Shown: positions 8,195 through 17,853 of the stretch, one piece after another
Position numbering within the stretch: the first letter of the stretch is position 1
Layout: every line of letters begins with the position of its first letter
Assembly: GCA_017622575.1 (NCBI GenBank)
Contig: JAGAQU010000064.1
Location: 23,773-87,772, forward strand
Length of the DNA stretch: 64,000 nt
DNA from: Lachnospiraceae bacterium
Lineage (GTDB): Bacteria; Bacillota; Clostridia; Lachnospirales; Lachnospiraceae
Reading direction: 5' to 3'
The notes under the pieces: generated by a model
Database searches by the model: none
Seen by the model: the letters and a program-made list of their open reading frames with translations, nothing else
Told to the model about the DNA's origin: nothing
Made by a program: the position numbers and the translations under genes

Positions 8195-10051
8195 ATGTTG
8201 CTCGACAATATTAATAAGGTGAATGACATTAAAAAAATTACACCTGAAGATTATCCGGCATTGGCAGAGGAAATTCGTCAGTTTCTGATTGAGAAGATTT
8301 CAAAAACAGGAGGGCATCTGGGATCAAATCTTGGTGCAGTGGAACTCACCATGGCGCTGCACATTGCTTTTAATCTGCCGGATGATAAGATTATCTGGGA
8401 TGTAGGACATCAGTCCTATACCCATAAGCTGCTGACAGGAAGAAGAGAAGGTTTTGAAAACTTACGAAAGTACGGTGGTATGAGCGGTTTCCCCAAGAGA
8501 AAAGAAAGTGACTGTGATTGCTTTGATACGGGACACAGCTCTACTTCTATTTCGGCAGGTCTTGGACTTGTGAAGGCAAGGGATATTCAGGGACAGAAGC
8601 ACAGTGTGATTTCCGTGATCGGTGACGGCTCATTAACCGGTGGCATGGCTTATGAAGCACTGAACAATGCAGCCAAGCTGGAAACCAATTTTATTATTGT
8701 GATCAATGACAATAATATGTCAATCTCTGAAAATGTAGGAGGAATATCCAAATACCTGAATAATATTCGTACAGCAGATACCTATCTTGATATTAAGGAA
8801 GGTGTTTATAATACATTAAAAGAAATGCCGAAAGGTAATAAGGTTGTGGAAGGCATTCGAAAGGCCAAAAGCAGTTTCAAACAGCTGGTGGTGCCCGGAA
8901 TGTTCTTCGAAGACATGGGAATCACCTATCTGGGACCTGTTGACGGTCATAATATATCTGCTATGCTTCGCATGTTCCAGGAAGCAAAGCGTGTGAGAAA
9001 TGCGGTAATTGTCCATGTGATCACCCAGAAGGGCAAGGGATTTGAACCGGCAGAGCGCCATCCCGCAAGATTCCACGGGGCAGAGCCTTTCGATATTGAG
9101 ACGGGGATTCCCACAAAACCGAGAACCACTGCCAATTATACGGATATCTTTTCAACGGTTATGTGTAAATTGGGAGCAAGGGACGAAAAGGTGGTGGCGA
9201 TCACTGCAGCCATGCCTGACGGAACGGGGCTGAAACGTTTCAGAAACATGTATCCTGACAGATTTTTTGATGTGGGAATTGCGGAGGAACATGCGGTTAC
9301 TTTTGCCGCAGGTCTTGCTGCAGGAGGATTGAAACCGGTAGTTGCCATTTATTCTTCTTTCCTGCAAAGAGCTTATGACCAGATTATTCATGATGTCTGT
9401 ATTCAGAATCTGCCTGTGGTATTTGCCATAGACAGGGCAGGACTTGTGGGAAGTGACGGTGAGACCCATCAGGGTATTTTTGACCTCTCCTATCTGTCCT
9501 CCATTCCCGGTATGCATGTAATGGCACCCAAAAACAAATGGGAGCTTTCCGATATGCTGAAATTTGCGCTTAGTCTGAATGCACCTGTAGCTCTTCGTTA
9601 TCCCAGGGGAGAGGCTTATGCCGGACTCCAGGAATACAGAATGCCCATAGAACTCGGAAAGGCGGAGGCAATTTATCTGGAGAATGAGATCTGTCTCATG
9701 GCAGTAGGCAGTATGGTAAAAACGGCGGTCAAAGTGCGGAAGCGTCTCCATGAAGAAGGCTTTTCCTGCAGTGTGATCAATGCGAGGTTTGTGAAACCCA
9801 TTGATGAAAATGCAGTAGAATATGCGGCCAAGCATCACAGATTTCTTGTTACCATGGAGGAGAATGTGGCAAGCGGAGGCTTTGGTGAAAAGGTAAGAGA
9901 ATATTTTGACGGTCTTACAACAGACTGCAAACTGATTAATATAGCAATTCCGGATGAGTATGTAGAGCATGGCAATGTGGATCTTTTGAAAAAAGAAATC
10001 GGAATTGATGAAGAAAGTATTACAAATGTGATTTTGGCAGAGATGAAGTAG
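8195..10051 (+). CDS. dxs: 1-deoxy-D-xylulose-5-phosphate synthase
   Basis: A 618-residue thiamine-diphosphate enzyme, first step of the MEP isoprenoid pathway (pyruvate plus glyceraldehyde-3-phosphate). It shows KTGGHLGSNLGAVELT near the start, the cofactor motif GDGSLTGGMAYEALNN, and the transketolase pyrimidine-domain signature DVGIAEEHAVTFAAG near residue 360. Length is family-normal. AAGAAGG precedes ATG 8195. It lies between ispA and tlyA, as in many Clostridia. Confidence 0.97.
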   Translation: MLLDNINKVNDIKKITPEDYPALAEEIRQFLIEKISKTGGHLGSNLGAVELTMALHIAFNLPDDKIIWDVGHQSYTHKLLTGRREGFENLRKYGGMSGFPKRKESDCDCFDTGHSSTSISAGLGLVKARDIQGQKHSVISVIGDGSLTGGMAYEALNNAAKLETNFIIVINDNNMSISENVGGISKYLNNIRTADTYLDIKEGVYNTLKEMPKGNKVVEGIRKAKSSFKQLVVPGMFFEDMGITYLGPVDGHNISAMLRMFQEAKRVRNAVIVHVITQKGKGFEPAERHPARFHGAEPFDIETGIPTKPRTTANYTDIFSTVMCKLGARDEKVVAITAAMPDGTGLKRFRNMYPDRFFDVGIAEEHAVTFAAGLAAGGLKPVVAIYSSFLQRAYDQIIHDVCIQNLPVVFAIDRAGLVGSDGETHQGIFDLSYLSSIPGMHVMAPKNKWELSDMLKFALSLNAPVALRYPRGEAYAGLQEYRMPIELGKAEAIYLENEICLMAVGSMVKTAVKVRKRLHEEGFSCSVINARFVKPIDENAVEYAAKHHRFLVTMEENVASGGFGEKVREYFDGLTTDCKLINIAIPDEYVEHGNVDLLKKEIGIDEESITNVILAEMK

Positions 10052-10080
10052 TTATCTTTGCAGGAAGATTGGAATATCGA

Positions 10081-10965
10081 ATGAAAGAGCGATTGGACGT
10101 ATTACTTGTTCAGGAGGGTTATGCGGCTTCCAGAGAAAAAGCAAAGGCTATTATTATGGCCGGAGATGTTTTTGTGGATGGTCAGCGTGAAGATAAAGCA
10201 GGAACCACCTTTGATCCTTCCAAAATCAAATTGGAAGTTCGGGGCAGTACATTGCCTTACGTGAGCCGGGGAGGCTTAAAGCTTGAGAAAGCGATAAGAC
10301 AGTTTGGATTACTCCTTTCGGATAAGATCTGTATGGATATCGGAGCATCCACCGGAGGATTTACAGACTGTATGCTTCAGAACGGAGCAAAAAAGGTGTA
10401 TTCCGTAGATGTAGGCCACGGTCAGCTTGACTGGAAACTAAGGAATGACAATAGAGTGGTCTGCATGGAAAAAACAAATTTCCGCTATATGGTGCCGGAA
10501 GATATTGAGGATGAACCGGATTTTGCATCGGTAGATGTGTCTTTTATTTCACTGACAAAGATCCTGTTGCCTGCAAGGGCGCTTTTAAAGGAAGATGGTG
10601 AAATGGTATGCCTGATCAAGCCGCAATTTGAGGCAGGAAAAGAGAAGGTAGGGAAAAAAGGAGTCGTAAAGGAGCCTGCCGTGCATGAGGAAGTGATCAG
10701 GAAGGTCGTTGATTTTGCAGATCTCCTTGGTTTTGAGATTCTTCATCTTGATTTTTCCCCTATTAAGGGACCTGAAGGCAATATTGAGTATCTGGTGCAT
10801 CTTCGCAAAAACAGTCAAAGGACATTGAACACAATGAATCTGACGGAGCCGGAAGCGGAAAAACAGTTAAAAAGCATAATAGAAGAGAAAAGCGGTTATT
10901 CCTCTTCGCAGGAAATGGCAAACCTCGTAGTAAAAACAGTGCAGCTGGCTCATGAGGAGTTGTAG
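10081..10965 (+). CDS. tlyA: TlyA family rRNA 2'-O-methyltransferase
   Basis: About 294 residues: an N-terminal S4 RNA-binding domain (ERLDVLLVQEGYAASREKAKAIIMAG) and a C-terminal FtsJ-type methyltransferase with SAM motif MDIGASTGGFTDCM and VSFISLTKILLPA. TlyA proteins methylate rRNA ribose; haemolysin is an old misnomer. The start is ATG 10081: an in-frame TTG at 10069 would leave no room for the AGGAAG ribosome binding site at 10062-10067. It overlaps no gene but ends 7 bases before nadK. Confidence 0.92.
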   Translation: MKERLDVLLVQEGYAASREKAKAIIMAGDVFVDGQREDKAGTTFDPSKIKLEVRGSTLPYVSRGGLKLEKAIRQFGLLLSDKICMDIGASTGGFTDCMLQNGAKKVYSVDVGHGQLDWKLRNDNRVVCMEKTNFRYMVPEDIEDEPDFASVDVSFISLTKILLPARALLKEDGEMVCLIKPQFEAGKEKVGKKGVVKEPAVHEEVIRKVVDFADLLGFEILHLDFSPIKGPEGNIEYLVHLRKNSQRTLNTMNLTEPEAEKQLKSIIEEKSGYSSSQEMANLVVKTVQLAHEEL

Positions 10966-10972
10966 CTTAGAG

Positions 10973-11854
10973 ATGAATATGGAAAAAAATAATCAAATGT
11001 CTGATTTTTATATTATTACAAATCAGTCTAAAGATCCGAATTTTGAGGTGACGCACAGAATCAGGGATTATCTCGTAGGCTGTGGCAAGACCTGCAGGAT
11101 TCAGGAGCAGGGTCCAAAGAAAGTTGGAAAAGGTTATACGGACAGTAATCTGGTAAACGAAAACGTGGATTGTGTTCTTGTCTTGGGCGGAGATGGTACT
11201 ATGCTCCAGGCGGCTGCAGATCTGGCTGATCTTATAGTTCCGTTTTTGGGTATCAATCTTGGCACTTTGGGGTTTTTGGCAGAAGTGAATAAGGATGATA
11301 TCGAAGGTGCTTTGTCAAAGCTGATCGCAGGGGAATTTGAAATCGAAAAGCGTATGATGCTGGCAGGGTATGTCTATGATCTTTCCGGATCTGAACCAAA
11401 GGATGTTACAAGGGCATTAAATGATATCGTCATTACAAGAAAAGGAAGCTTGCAGATTATTACTTTTACCATAAGCGTGAACGGGCAGTTCCTTCACAGG
11501 TACAGTGCGGATGGAATTATTGTGGCGACACCTACCGGATCTACCGGCTATAATCTTTCGGCGGGAGGACCGGTGGTAGATCCTAAGGCGGAGATCATGG
11601 TGATTTCTCCCATTTGTCCTCATTCTATGCAGCACAACAGTATTATACTTTCACCGGAGGATGAGGTTACTATTACTATTGAAGAAGGACATGATGGTGC
11701 CAGGCAGGAAGTGGAGGCAATTTTTGACGGAAGTCACAGAGTGACGCTTCGTACCGGCGACAGGATTGTAATGAAACGTTCCGAGAAAACAACGGGAATC
11801 GTTAAACTGAACAAGGTCAGCTTTCTGGAGAGCCTTCACAATAAGATGGCATAA
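10973..11854 (+). CDS. nadK: NAD kinase
   Basis: About 293 residues. It carries the NAD kinase signatures VLGGDGTMLQAAA, LGINLGTLGFLAEV, ALNDIVITR, and the glycine-rich VATPTGSTGYNLSAGGPV. It phosphorylates NAD to NADP. ATG 10973 follows GAGGAG by 12 bases; the ribosome binding site overlaps the last codons of tlyA, so the genes are coupled. The tlyA-nadK-argR-recN order is standard for Firmicutes. Confidence 0.95.
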   Translation: MNMEKNNQMSDFYIITNQSKDPNFEVTHRIRDYLVGCGKTCRIQEQGPKKVGKGYTDSNLVNENVDCVLVLGGDGTMLQAAADLADLIVPFLGINLGTLGFLAEVNKDDIEGALSKLIAGEFEIEKRMMLAGYVYDLSGSEPKDVTRALNDIVITRKGSLQIITFTISVNGQFLHRYSADGIIVATPTGSTGYNLSAGGPVVDPKAEIMVISPICPHSMQHNSIILSPEDEVTITIEEGHDGARQEVEAIFDGSHRVTLRTGDRIVMKRSEKTTGIVKLNKVSFLESLHNKMA

Positions 11855-11921
11855 TCTGAATGAAAATCAAACACCGACAAGCTTTGCGAGTCGAATTATC
11901 GGACTGAGATTGGAAGAGAGA

Positions 11922-12374
11922 ATGAAAAAGAGCAGACATCAGAAAATTAAAGAACTGGTTGAAGAATATGAAATTGAGACGCAGGAGGAACTGGCAGACA
12001 GACTTAAGGAGGCCGGTTATGCTGTTACGCAGGCAACTGTGTCAAGAGATATCAGGGAACTGAAGCTCTCTAAGATTTCTACGGGAAGCGGAAAACAGAA
12101 ATATACGATCCTTATTCACAATGATCATTATTTAAGCGATAAGTATATCAGAGTGTTAAAGGATGGTTTTGTTTCCATGGATAGGGCCCAGAATATTCTT
12201 GTGGTGAAAACAGTATCCGGGATGGCAATGGCCGTTGCGGCGGCTATTGACGCCATGAAGCTGAAGGAGATTGTTGGATCCATTGCAGGTGATGATACGA
12301 TTATGATGGCAGTGCGCTCAACGGAAGATACGGAAATTGTAATGAATAAGATACAGAGTGTATTAGAGGAATAA
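11922..12374 (+). CDS. argR: Arginine repressor ArgR
   Basis: About 150 residues. The N-terminal winged helix begins KKSRHQKIKELVEEYEIETQEELADRL and includes ATVSRDIRELKLSKI. The C-terminal hexamerisation and arginine-binding domain contains the family's GSIAGDDTIMMAVR. I chose ATG 11922, with GGAAGAGAG just upstream, over an in-frame TTG at 11910. It controls arginine metabolism genes; none lie here, and its position upstream of recN is a conserved synteny, not a functional link. Confidence 0.95.
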   Translation: MKKSRHQKIKELVEEYEIETQEELADRLKEAGYAVTQATVSRDIRELKLSKISTGSGKQKYTILIHNDHYLSDKYIRVLKDGFVSMDRAQNILVVKTVSGMAMAVAAAIDAMKLKEIVGSIAGDDTIMMAVRSTEDTEIVMNKIQSVLEE

Positions 12375-12415
12375 CCCATTTTCCTTCGGAAAACAAGAAG
12401 GGTAGGATTAGATAA

Positions 12416-14095
12416 ATGCTTGAAAGTTTACATGTAAAAAATTTGGCATTGATCAATGAAGCAGAAGTAGATTTTACAAAGGGACTTAATATATTAACGG
12501 GTGAAACGGGTGCCGGCAAATCCATCATTATCGGTTCCATCAATCTGGCTCTTGGCGCGAAAGCAGATAAGGAATATATCAGAACCGGTGCTGACTATGC
12601 ACTGGTGGAGCTTGTGTTTTCTTTAAATGAGAAGCAGAGAGAAATTCTAAAGGAGATGGATCTACCGGAAGAAGACGGTATACTGATCCTGCAGCGAAAG
12701 ATCATGGCAGGACGCAGTGTCTGCAAGATAAACGGCGAGACCGTCAGCAGCGGACAACTGAAAGCACTTTCCGGTTTTCTGCTGGATATGTACGGACAGC
12801 ATGAGCATCAGTCCCTTTTGAAAGCATCTAAACACAAGGAATTGCTTGACGATTATGCCGGAGGCAGTGTGACAGAATTAAAGAGAGAACTGAAGGAGCG
12901 TTATAGAAGCTATAAGCGGGATGAGGAGGATCTTTCCTCCAATCATCTTGATGAAAATGCAAGAAGTCGGGAAATGGATCTTTTATCCTATGAAGTGAAT
13001 GAAATTGAGGCGGCAGCCCTGATTCCGGGAGAGGATGAAGAACTGGAAAAGCAATATCGCAGAATGAGCAACGCAAGGCGGATGAAAGAGACGGTGACGG
13101 TTGTCCATGGCATGACCGGTTATGAGGATGACGGGAGTGCGGGAGAGACAATCGGAAGGGCACTTCGGGAACTGAAAAATATCGTAAGCTTTGATGAGGA
13201 GATCAGTCCTCTTCTTGATCAGCTTTCCGATATTGATAATTTATTAAATGATTTTAACCGTTCCCTGTCAGATTACAGAGAAAGCCTGGAATTTGACGAA
13301 GAAGAATTTCAAAAGACACAGGAGCGCCTGAATGTTTTAAACCATTTAAAAGGAAAATACGGCGGAACCATTGAATCAGTTTTACAGTCATTTGATGACA
13401 AGAAAAAGAGACTTAGTCAGCTTGAGAGCTATGAAGAATATTTGGCGCAGCTTCAGGCAAAACTGCAAAAAGAGAAGAGAGAGCTTCTTTCTGACTGCAG
13501 CCGGCTGTCTAAGCTTCGGGTGGAAGCTGCAGGTGAACTGTCTTTGAAGCTTTCTGCAGCAATGGAAGATTTGAATTTTATCGATGTTGATTTTTCCATA
13601 GAAGTGGAACCGGAGGAAGAACATGTTTCAGAGGACGGTTATGATAAAATCACTTTTATGATTTCCACCAATCCGGGAGAAAAGAAAAAGCCTCTTGCAG
13701 AGATTGCCAGCGGCGGTGAACTTTCCAGGATCATGCTTGCATTTAAAACCGTATTTGCGGATGAAGAGGGAACAGATACGCTGATCTTCGATGAGATTGA
13801 TACGGGAATCAGTGGCAAGACGGCATGGAAGGTATCGGAGAAGCTTGGAAAGCTTGCCGGTGGACATCAGATTATCTGCATTACCCATCTGCCCCAGATT
13901 GCTGCCATGGCTGATTCTCATTACCTGATCGAAAAGCAGGTGAAGCAGGAGAGAACGGTCACAGACATCAAGAGGCTTTCAGAGGAGGAGAGTATTTCGG
14001 AGCTTGCGAGGCTTTTAGGAAGCGGAAGTGTGACTGAGGCTGTTATGACAAATGCCCGTGAAATGAGGGAAATGGCTCAAAAAACCAAGAATTGA
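12416..14095 (+). CDS. recN: DNA repair protein RecN
   Basis: A 559-residue SMC-like ATPase. Walker A GETGAGKSIIIGSI lies at residues 29-42, two coiled-coil arms (about 150-400) surround a central section, and the signature ASGGELSRIMLAFK and Walker B TLIFDEIDTGISG lie in the C-terminal head. It acts at double-strand breaks. The gene closes the asp23-recN run and is followed by a terminator. Confidence 0.96.
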   Translation: MLESLHVKNLALINEAEVDFTKGLNILTGETGAGKSIIIGSINLALGAKADKEYIRTGADYALVELVFSLNEKQREILKEMDLPEEDGILILQRKIMAGRSVCKINGETVSSGQLKALSGFLLDMYGQHEHQSLLKASKHKELLDDYAGGSVTELKRELKERYRSYKRDEEDLSSNHLDENARSREMDLLSYEVNEIEAAALIPGEDEELEKQYRRMSNARRMKETVTVVHGMTGYEDDGSAGETIGRALRELKNIVSFDEEISPLLDQLSDIDNLLNDFNRSLSDYRESLEFDEEEFQKTQERLNVLNHLKGKYGGTIESVLQSFDDKKKRLSQLESYEEYLAQLQAKLQKEKRELLSDCSRLSKLRVEAAGELSLKLSAAMEDLNFIDVDFSIEVEPEEEHVSEDGYDKITFMISTNPGEKKKPLAEIASGGELSRIMLAFKTVFADEEGTDTLIFDEIDTGISGKTAWKVSEKLGKLAGGHQIICITHLPQIAAMADSHYLIEKQVKQERTVTDIKRLSEEESISELARLLGSGSVTEAVMTNAREMREMAQKTKN

Positions 14096-14125
14096 CAAAA
14101 TAAAAAAATAGGATTTCCACATACT

Positions 14126-14158
14126 AAAAGAGACATACATTTGTATGCCTCTTTTTTT
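14126..14158 (+). terminator. Rho-independent terminator after recN
   Basis: AGAGACATAC and GTATGCCTCT form a stem with a short loop and one bulge, followed by seven T. It lies between recN and spoIVB, so spoIVB must have its own promoter or depend on readthrough. Any spoIVB start inside this hairpin can be dismissed. Confidence 0.8.
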
Positions 14159-14188
14159 CATAAAAAATGGATAAAAGGATGTGAAAAT

Positions 14189-15490
14189 TTGGAGCAGATA
14201 GAGAATTTAAATAGTGAAAAGGCAGGCGTTTACAGAACTGTTTTATATATCATATTGAGCTTTGGAACCTTACTTACCCTTGCATCTGCTTACTACTGTA
14301 TGTGGTGCACAGTGCCCTCTACCATCATGGTAAAGGCGGGTGTGGAGCAGACACTTGATTTCAGACTGCCTGCGTCCGGCGAAATCTATAAAGATGCGGT
14401 GCAGGCAAGCAGTCAGGCGAAGAGTAATCTGGATACGGAAAGTCTGGTCATCGATTTCAGATCTCCTGTGACTGTAAAGGCGAACCAGATCGAAAATTAC
14501 AAAATGCAGGTGAAGCTGTTCGGCGTGATCCCCTTAAAGAATGTGGATGTTGAGGTGATTCAGGACATACGCCTAAAGCCTGCCGGCATTCCCATAGGAA
14601 TTTACGTAAAAACGGAAGGCGTACTCGTCGTAGGAATCGGAGAATTCGAAGGAGAGGACGGACAGACATACAGCCCTGCAAAATATATTATGAAGACAGG
14701 AGATTATATTCTGGAAATGAATGATGAGGAGATTACGGGAAAAAAACAGTTAATGGAAAAGATAGGATGCTGTGAGGGACAGGACGTTATCTTCAAGATT
14801 AGGCGGGGAGAGGAAGAATTATATGTGATGGCAAAGCCCCAGTTAAATGAAAACGGGGAATATAAGATGGGAATCTGGATTCGTGATAATGCCCAGGGTG
14901 TGGGGACTATGACTTATGTGGATGAAAACGGTCAATTTGGGGCTCTCGGTCACGGCATCAATGATGTGGACACCAGTACACTCATGTCCCTTAAGAGCGG
15001 TACACTGTACCACACGGAAATCATAGGCATCACAAGAGGAAGCAACGGATCTCCGGGAGAGCTTACCGGGTTTATTGAATATGACGACAGCAACATAATG
15101 GGAACCATCACGGAAAACACAACGAAAGGAATCTTTGGCATCTGTTCACAGAAAACGGTGGAAAGCAGTCTTTATGATTATATGCCCATAGGATTAAAAC
15201 AGGAAATTGAAAAAGGACCTGCGAAGATCATTTGTTCCATTGGCGATGAAGCGAAAGTATATGATGTAGAGATCACGGATATCAATCTTCAGAATGATAA
15301 TATCAACAGGGGAATCGTGCTGAAGATCACAGACCCGGAGCTTCTCTCTGTCACAGGAGGGATCGTCCAGGGAATGAGCGGAAGTCCCATCATCCAGAAC
15401 GGCAAGATTATTGGAGCGGTAACCCATGTTCTTGTGCAGGACTCCACGAAAGGGTATGGGATTTTCATAGAAAACATGCTTTCTCATTGA
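14189..15490 (+). CDS. spoIVB: SpoIVB serine peptidase
   Basis: About 433 residues. It has an N-terminal membrane segment (about 15-38), a PDZ domain (about 110-200, with GIYVKTEGVLVVG), and an S55 peptidase domain with catalytic His in GALGHGI and Ser in QGMSGSPI. It is secreted from the forespore and triggers SpoIVFB cleavage of pro-SigK. The start is TTG 14189, 9 bases after AAAGGATG; an alternative 48 bases upstream falls inside the recN terminator. In many Clostridia spo0A follows directly; here it does not. Confidence 0.92.
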   Translation: MEQIENLNSEKAGVYRTVLYIILSFGTLLTLASAYYCMWCTVPSTIMVKAGVEQTLDFRLPASGEIYKDAVQASSQAKSNLDTESLVIDFRSPVTVKANQIENYKMQVKLFGVIPLKNVDVEVIQDIRLKPAGIPIGIYVKTEGVLVVGIGEFEGEDGQTYSPAKYIMKTGDYILEMNDEEITGKKQLMEKIGCCEGQDVIFKIRRGEEELYVMAKPQLNENGEYKMGIWIRDNAQGVGTMTYVDENGQFGALGHGINDVDTSTLMSLKSGTLYHTEIIGITRGSNGSPGELTGFIEYDDSNIMGTITENTTKGIFGICSQKTVESSLYDYMPIGLKQEIEKGPAKIICSIGDEAKVYDVEITDINLQNDNINRGIVLKITDPELLSVTGGIVQGMSGSPIIQNGKIIGAVTHVLVQDSTKGYGIFIENMLSH

Positions 15491-15579
15491 GCCTGTGTCT
15501 ACCCGATGTATACCCCGGCGTGGTGGGATGTGAAAGTTTAGGCGCGGCGGTGGGTCTAAGCTAAATAATTGTTGCTATG

Positions 15580-15635
15580 TGCCCATTAAGGTACGGATTT
15601 GCTCGAATTTCTTCAAAAAATGACCTTAATGGGCA
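15580..15635. repeat. 13-bp perfect inverted repeat
   Basis: TGCCCATTAAGGT (15580-15592) and its exact complement ACCTTAATGGGCA (15623-15635) are separated by 30 bases. Neither side is followed by a T tract, so a plain terminator is unlikely. It could be a small mobile-element relic or an RNA structure. Confidence 0.7.
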
Positions 15636-15911
15636 TATGTTGAAAAAATATTTTACTGTGCCCAGTATATATTAAAAACATGGGATTCAACAGATCAGAG
15701 TGCCGGGTGGTAACTTAATGATCTGCTCTTTCAAATCATGAATTTGAGTTTCGAGCGTTTTATACGACGATTGTATCTGTGTGTATATAGTGTGCGACTT
15801 CCTTCTTTTTTTAAATGGAATGCTTTTTGAAATAAGGTGGAATATGAAAATATAAATAAAGAAAACGAACAAATGTAACAGGAGATATGATGTTGTTTTA
15901 CTTTGAAAATT

Positions 15912-15940
15912 ATAGTATAGAGAAAACATTAGTTTGTCAA
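15912..15940 (-). promoter_or_regulatory. Sigma-A-like promoter facing spoIVB
   Basis: On the minus strand TTGACA (15940-15935) is followed after 17 bases by TACTAT (15917-15912). Transcription would run through the 250-300 bases toward the 15580-15635 hairpin, where no convincing gene is seen. This suggests a small RNA or a lost gene. Confidence 0.45.
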
Positions 15941-16061
15941 TAAGAAGCTGCTTTACAAAAGGCTGCTTTTATGTTATAAAAATATTGAATATAAATTCAA
16001 TGAAATGAAGTTCAACATACTTTCGATTGATATATTGAAAAGAAAGGAAGCAAAACGGGAA

Positions 16062-16643
16062 ATGGGAGTCAGGAAGGAGCAGAAGGAACAGCGCAGGCAG
16101 GAAATTTTGTATGCGGCCCTTGATCTGTTTGTGACGAGAGGATATGCGGCTACAAAAATTTCCGACATCGCACAGCGCGTTTCCATGAGTGTGGGACTTA
16201 TGTTCCATTATTTTGAGTCAAAGGAAAAACTCTATGAGGAACTGGTGACAATGGGTCTTGCGGGTACAACTTATCCGGCATCCCAAACTTGCGAAAGGGC
16301 CATAGACTTTTTTGAACAGTTTACGGAAGCATTGTTTTCTGTCATGAAGGATCAGCCCAATATTGCAAAAATGTTTGTTCTCATGGCGAATGCCCAGAGA
16401 AGCGAAGGAACACCGGAGTACATAAGGGAAATTGCACTGAAAGTAAATACCATAGAGCAGTTTGTACCGATTATAGAGATGGGGCAGAAGGAAGGGAGCA
16501 TCCGGGAGGGAAATCCGCTGGCGCTTTCCAATGCCTTCTGGTGCAGTATTCAGGGTATTGCGGAACAGTATGCAGCACATCCGGAAACAGAACTGCCGGA
16601 GAGTGCATGGATTGTTGATATTGTGAGGAGGAAAAAGGAATGA
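16062..16643 (+). CDS. TetR/AcrR family transcriptional regulator
   Basis: About 193 residues. The N-terminal helix-turn-helix is classical: RRQEILYAALDLFVTRGYAA, then KISDIAQRVSMSVGLMFHYF, then SKEKLYEELV. The rest is an all-helical ligand-binding domain without a recognisable ligand. I chose ATG 16062, with AAAGGAAG upstream, over the more distal ATG 16005, which lacks a ribosome binding site. It overlaps the oxidoreductase gene by 4 bases (ATGA), so it probably controls its own operon. Confidence 0.85.
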   Translation: MGVRKEQKEQRRQEILYAALDLFVTRGYAATKISDIAQRVSMSVGLMFHYFESKEKLYEELVTMGLAGTTYPASQTCERAIDFFEQFTEALFSVMKDQPNIAKMFVLMANAQRSEGTPEYIREIALKVNTIEQFVPIIEMGQKEGSIREGNPLALSNAFWCSIQGIAEQYAAHPETELPESAWIVDIVRRKKE

Positions 16644-17758
16644 AAAAGGTTGTGATTATAGGGGCAGGAATCTCCGGTCTCACCGCCGGTATTTACTTGC
16701 AGAAAGCCGGAATTCCAACTGAAATTTATGAGAAAAATCAGATTCCGGGAGGACAGTGCACGGGTTGGAAAAGAGAGGGATATTTCATAGACAACTGCAT
16801 TCACTGGCTGACAGGAACCAGGGAAGGAAGCGGTCTACATGAGCTCTGGAAGGAAGTTGGGGCTTTGGGACAGGGCGTAGAGCTGTATCATAAAGAAAAA
16901 TTTTACACCTCAGAGCTTGACGGGGAGACCCTTACCCTGTGGAGAGATAAGGAGCGGACAAGACTGGAGTTGCTTGCGCTGTCCCCAGAGGATCAGGATG
17001 AGATCAACAAGCTGATGGATGCGGTTTTGCTTGCAGAAAGCATGACTGTGCCGGTGGATAAGTCCTTTGACATGATGAATCCCATTGAATTTATGAAGCT
17101 TGGCATGTCCATGACAGATATGGGAAAAGTCATGAAACAGTATGGAAAAATGGACATCAGGGAATTGGCAGAGCGGTTTCATCATCCTCTGATCAGACAG
17201 GCACTTATCGATTACATGCCGCCGGGGTATCAGGCATACGCCTTTGTGGTTTCTTATGCCACAGTGACAAGCGGAAACGGAGATATTCCCAGAGGGGGCT
17301 CCCTGCAGATGGTACTGCGGATGGTAAAAAGATATGAAGAACTCGGGGGAAAGCTTCACACAGGAGCAGAGGTAGAAAAGGTACTGGTAAACGGAAAAAG
17401 AGCAGAAGGGATCAAACTTACAAGCGGTGATACGGTGAAAGCCGATTATGTGATCTGTGCAAGTGATGTGAGTCATACCTTTGGAAGGCTTCTTGACAGA
17501 TATCCCGATCTGGCAGGGATGGTAAAGATTCTGGATGTGTGGACACCTGCCACCTATTATCGTTACTGCTATGCCTATCACGGTGCCTATATGGGATTTA
17601 TTGAGACAAAAAAGGCAAAGAATCACAACATACCGGGAAAAATAAAAGACCTTTCCAACGTGATGCTTGCAAGCCAGTGGCTGATGGGTGCGGGCGGACT
17701 TCCCACGGCAGCGGCTATGGGGAAATTTGCCGCGCAGAGAATACTGTCATTGCGGTAA
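16640..17758 (+). CDS. FAD-dependent oxidoreductase, phytoene-desaturase-like
   Basis: A 372-residue flavoprotein. The dinucleotide-binding motif GAGISGLTAG is at residues 8-17, followed by EIYEKNQIPGGQCTGW and the amine-oxidase/CrtI-like region. The C-terminal LASQWLMGAGGLPTAAAMGKFAA resembles the FAD-binding end of CrtI-type enzymes. It is shorter than true phytoene desaturases (about 500 residues), and no carotenoid genes are nearby, so the substrate is unknown. Translation is coupled to the upstream TetR gene. Confidence 0.8.
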   Translation: MKKVVIIGAGISGLTAGIYLQKAGIPTEIYEKNQIPGGQCTGWKREGYFIDNCIHWLTGTREGSGLHELWKEVGALGQGVELYHKEKFYTSELDGETLTLWRDKERTRLELLALSPEDQDEINKLMDAVLLAESMTVPVDKSFDMMNPIEFMKLGMSMTDMGKVMKQYGKMDIRELAERFHHPLIRQALIDYMPPGYQAYAFVVSYATVTSGNGDIPRGGSLQMVLRMVKRYEELGGKLHTGAEVEKVLVNGKRAEGIKLTSGDTVKADYVICASDVSHTFGRLLDRYPDLAGMVKILDVWTPATYYRYCYAYHGAYMGFIETKKAKNHNIPGKIKDLSNVMLASQWLMGAGGLPTAAAMGKFAAQRILSLR

Positions 17759-17853
17759 AAAGTTTCAGAATTACGTTGCTATAGTGATAGTAGTCAAAGG
17801 ACAGATGTAATATAATCAAACCATCAAATGGAATGCTGAAGAAAGGAGAGGGA

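Larger units (their letters stand above)
15491..16061. other. 571-bp intergenic region with inverted repeat and minus-strand promoter
   Basis: AT-rich stretch between spoIVB and the TetR gene. It holds a 13-bp inverted repeat (15580-15635) and a sigma-A-like promoter on the minus strand (15912-15940). The only open frame of note is an 80-codon minus-strand frame at 15687-15929. Its start codon lies inside that promoter and has no ribosome binding site, so I do not call it. This is the place where spo0A would be expected. Confidence 0.6.

Noticed and set aside
15687..15929. 80-codon minus-strand frame with a hydrophobic stretch
   Set aside because: Its only ATG lies inside the minus-strand promoter (15912-15940) and has no ribosome binding site; composition is that of AT-rich noncoding DNA.
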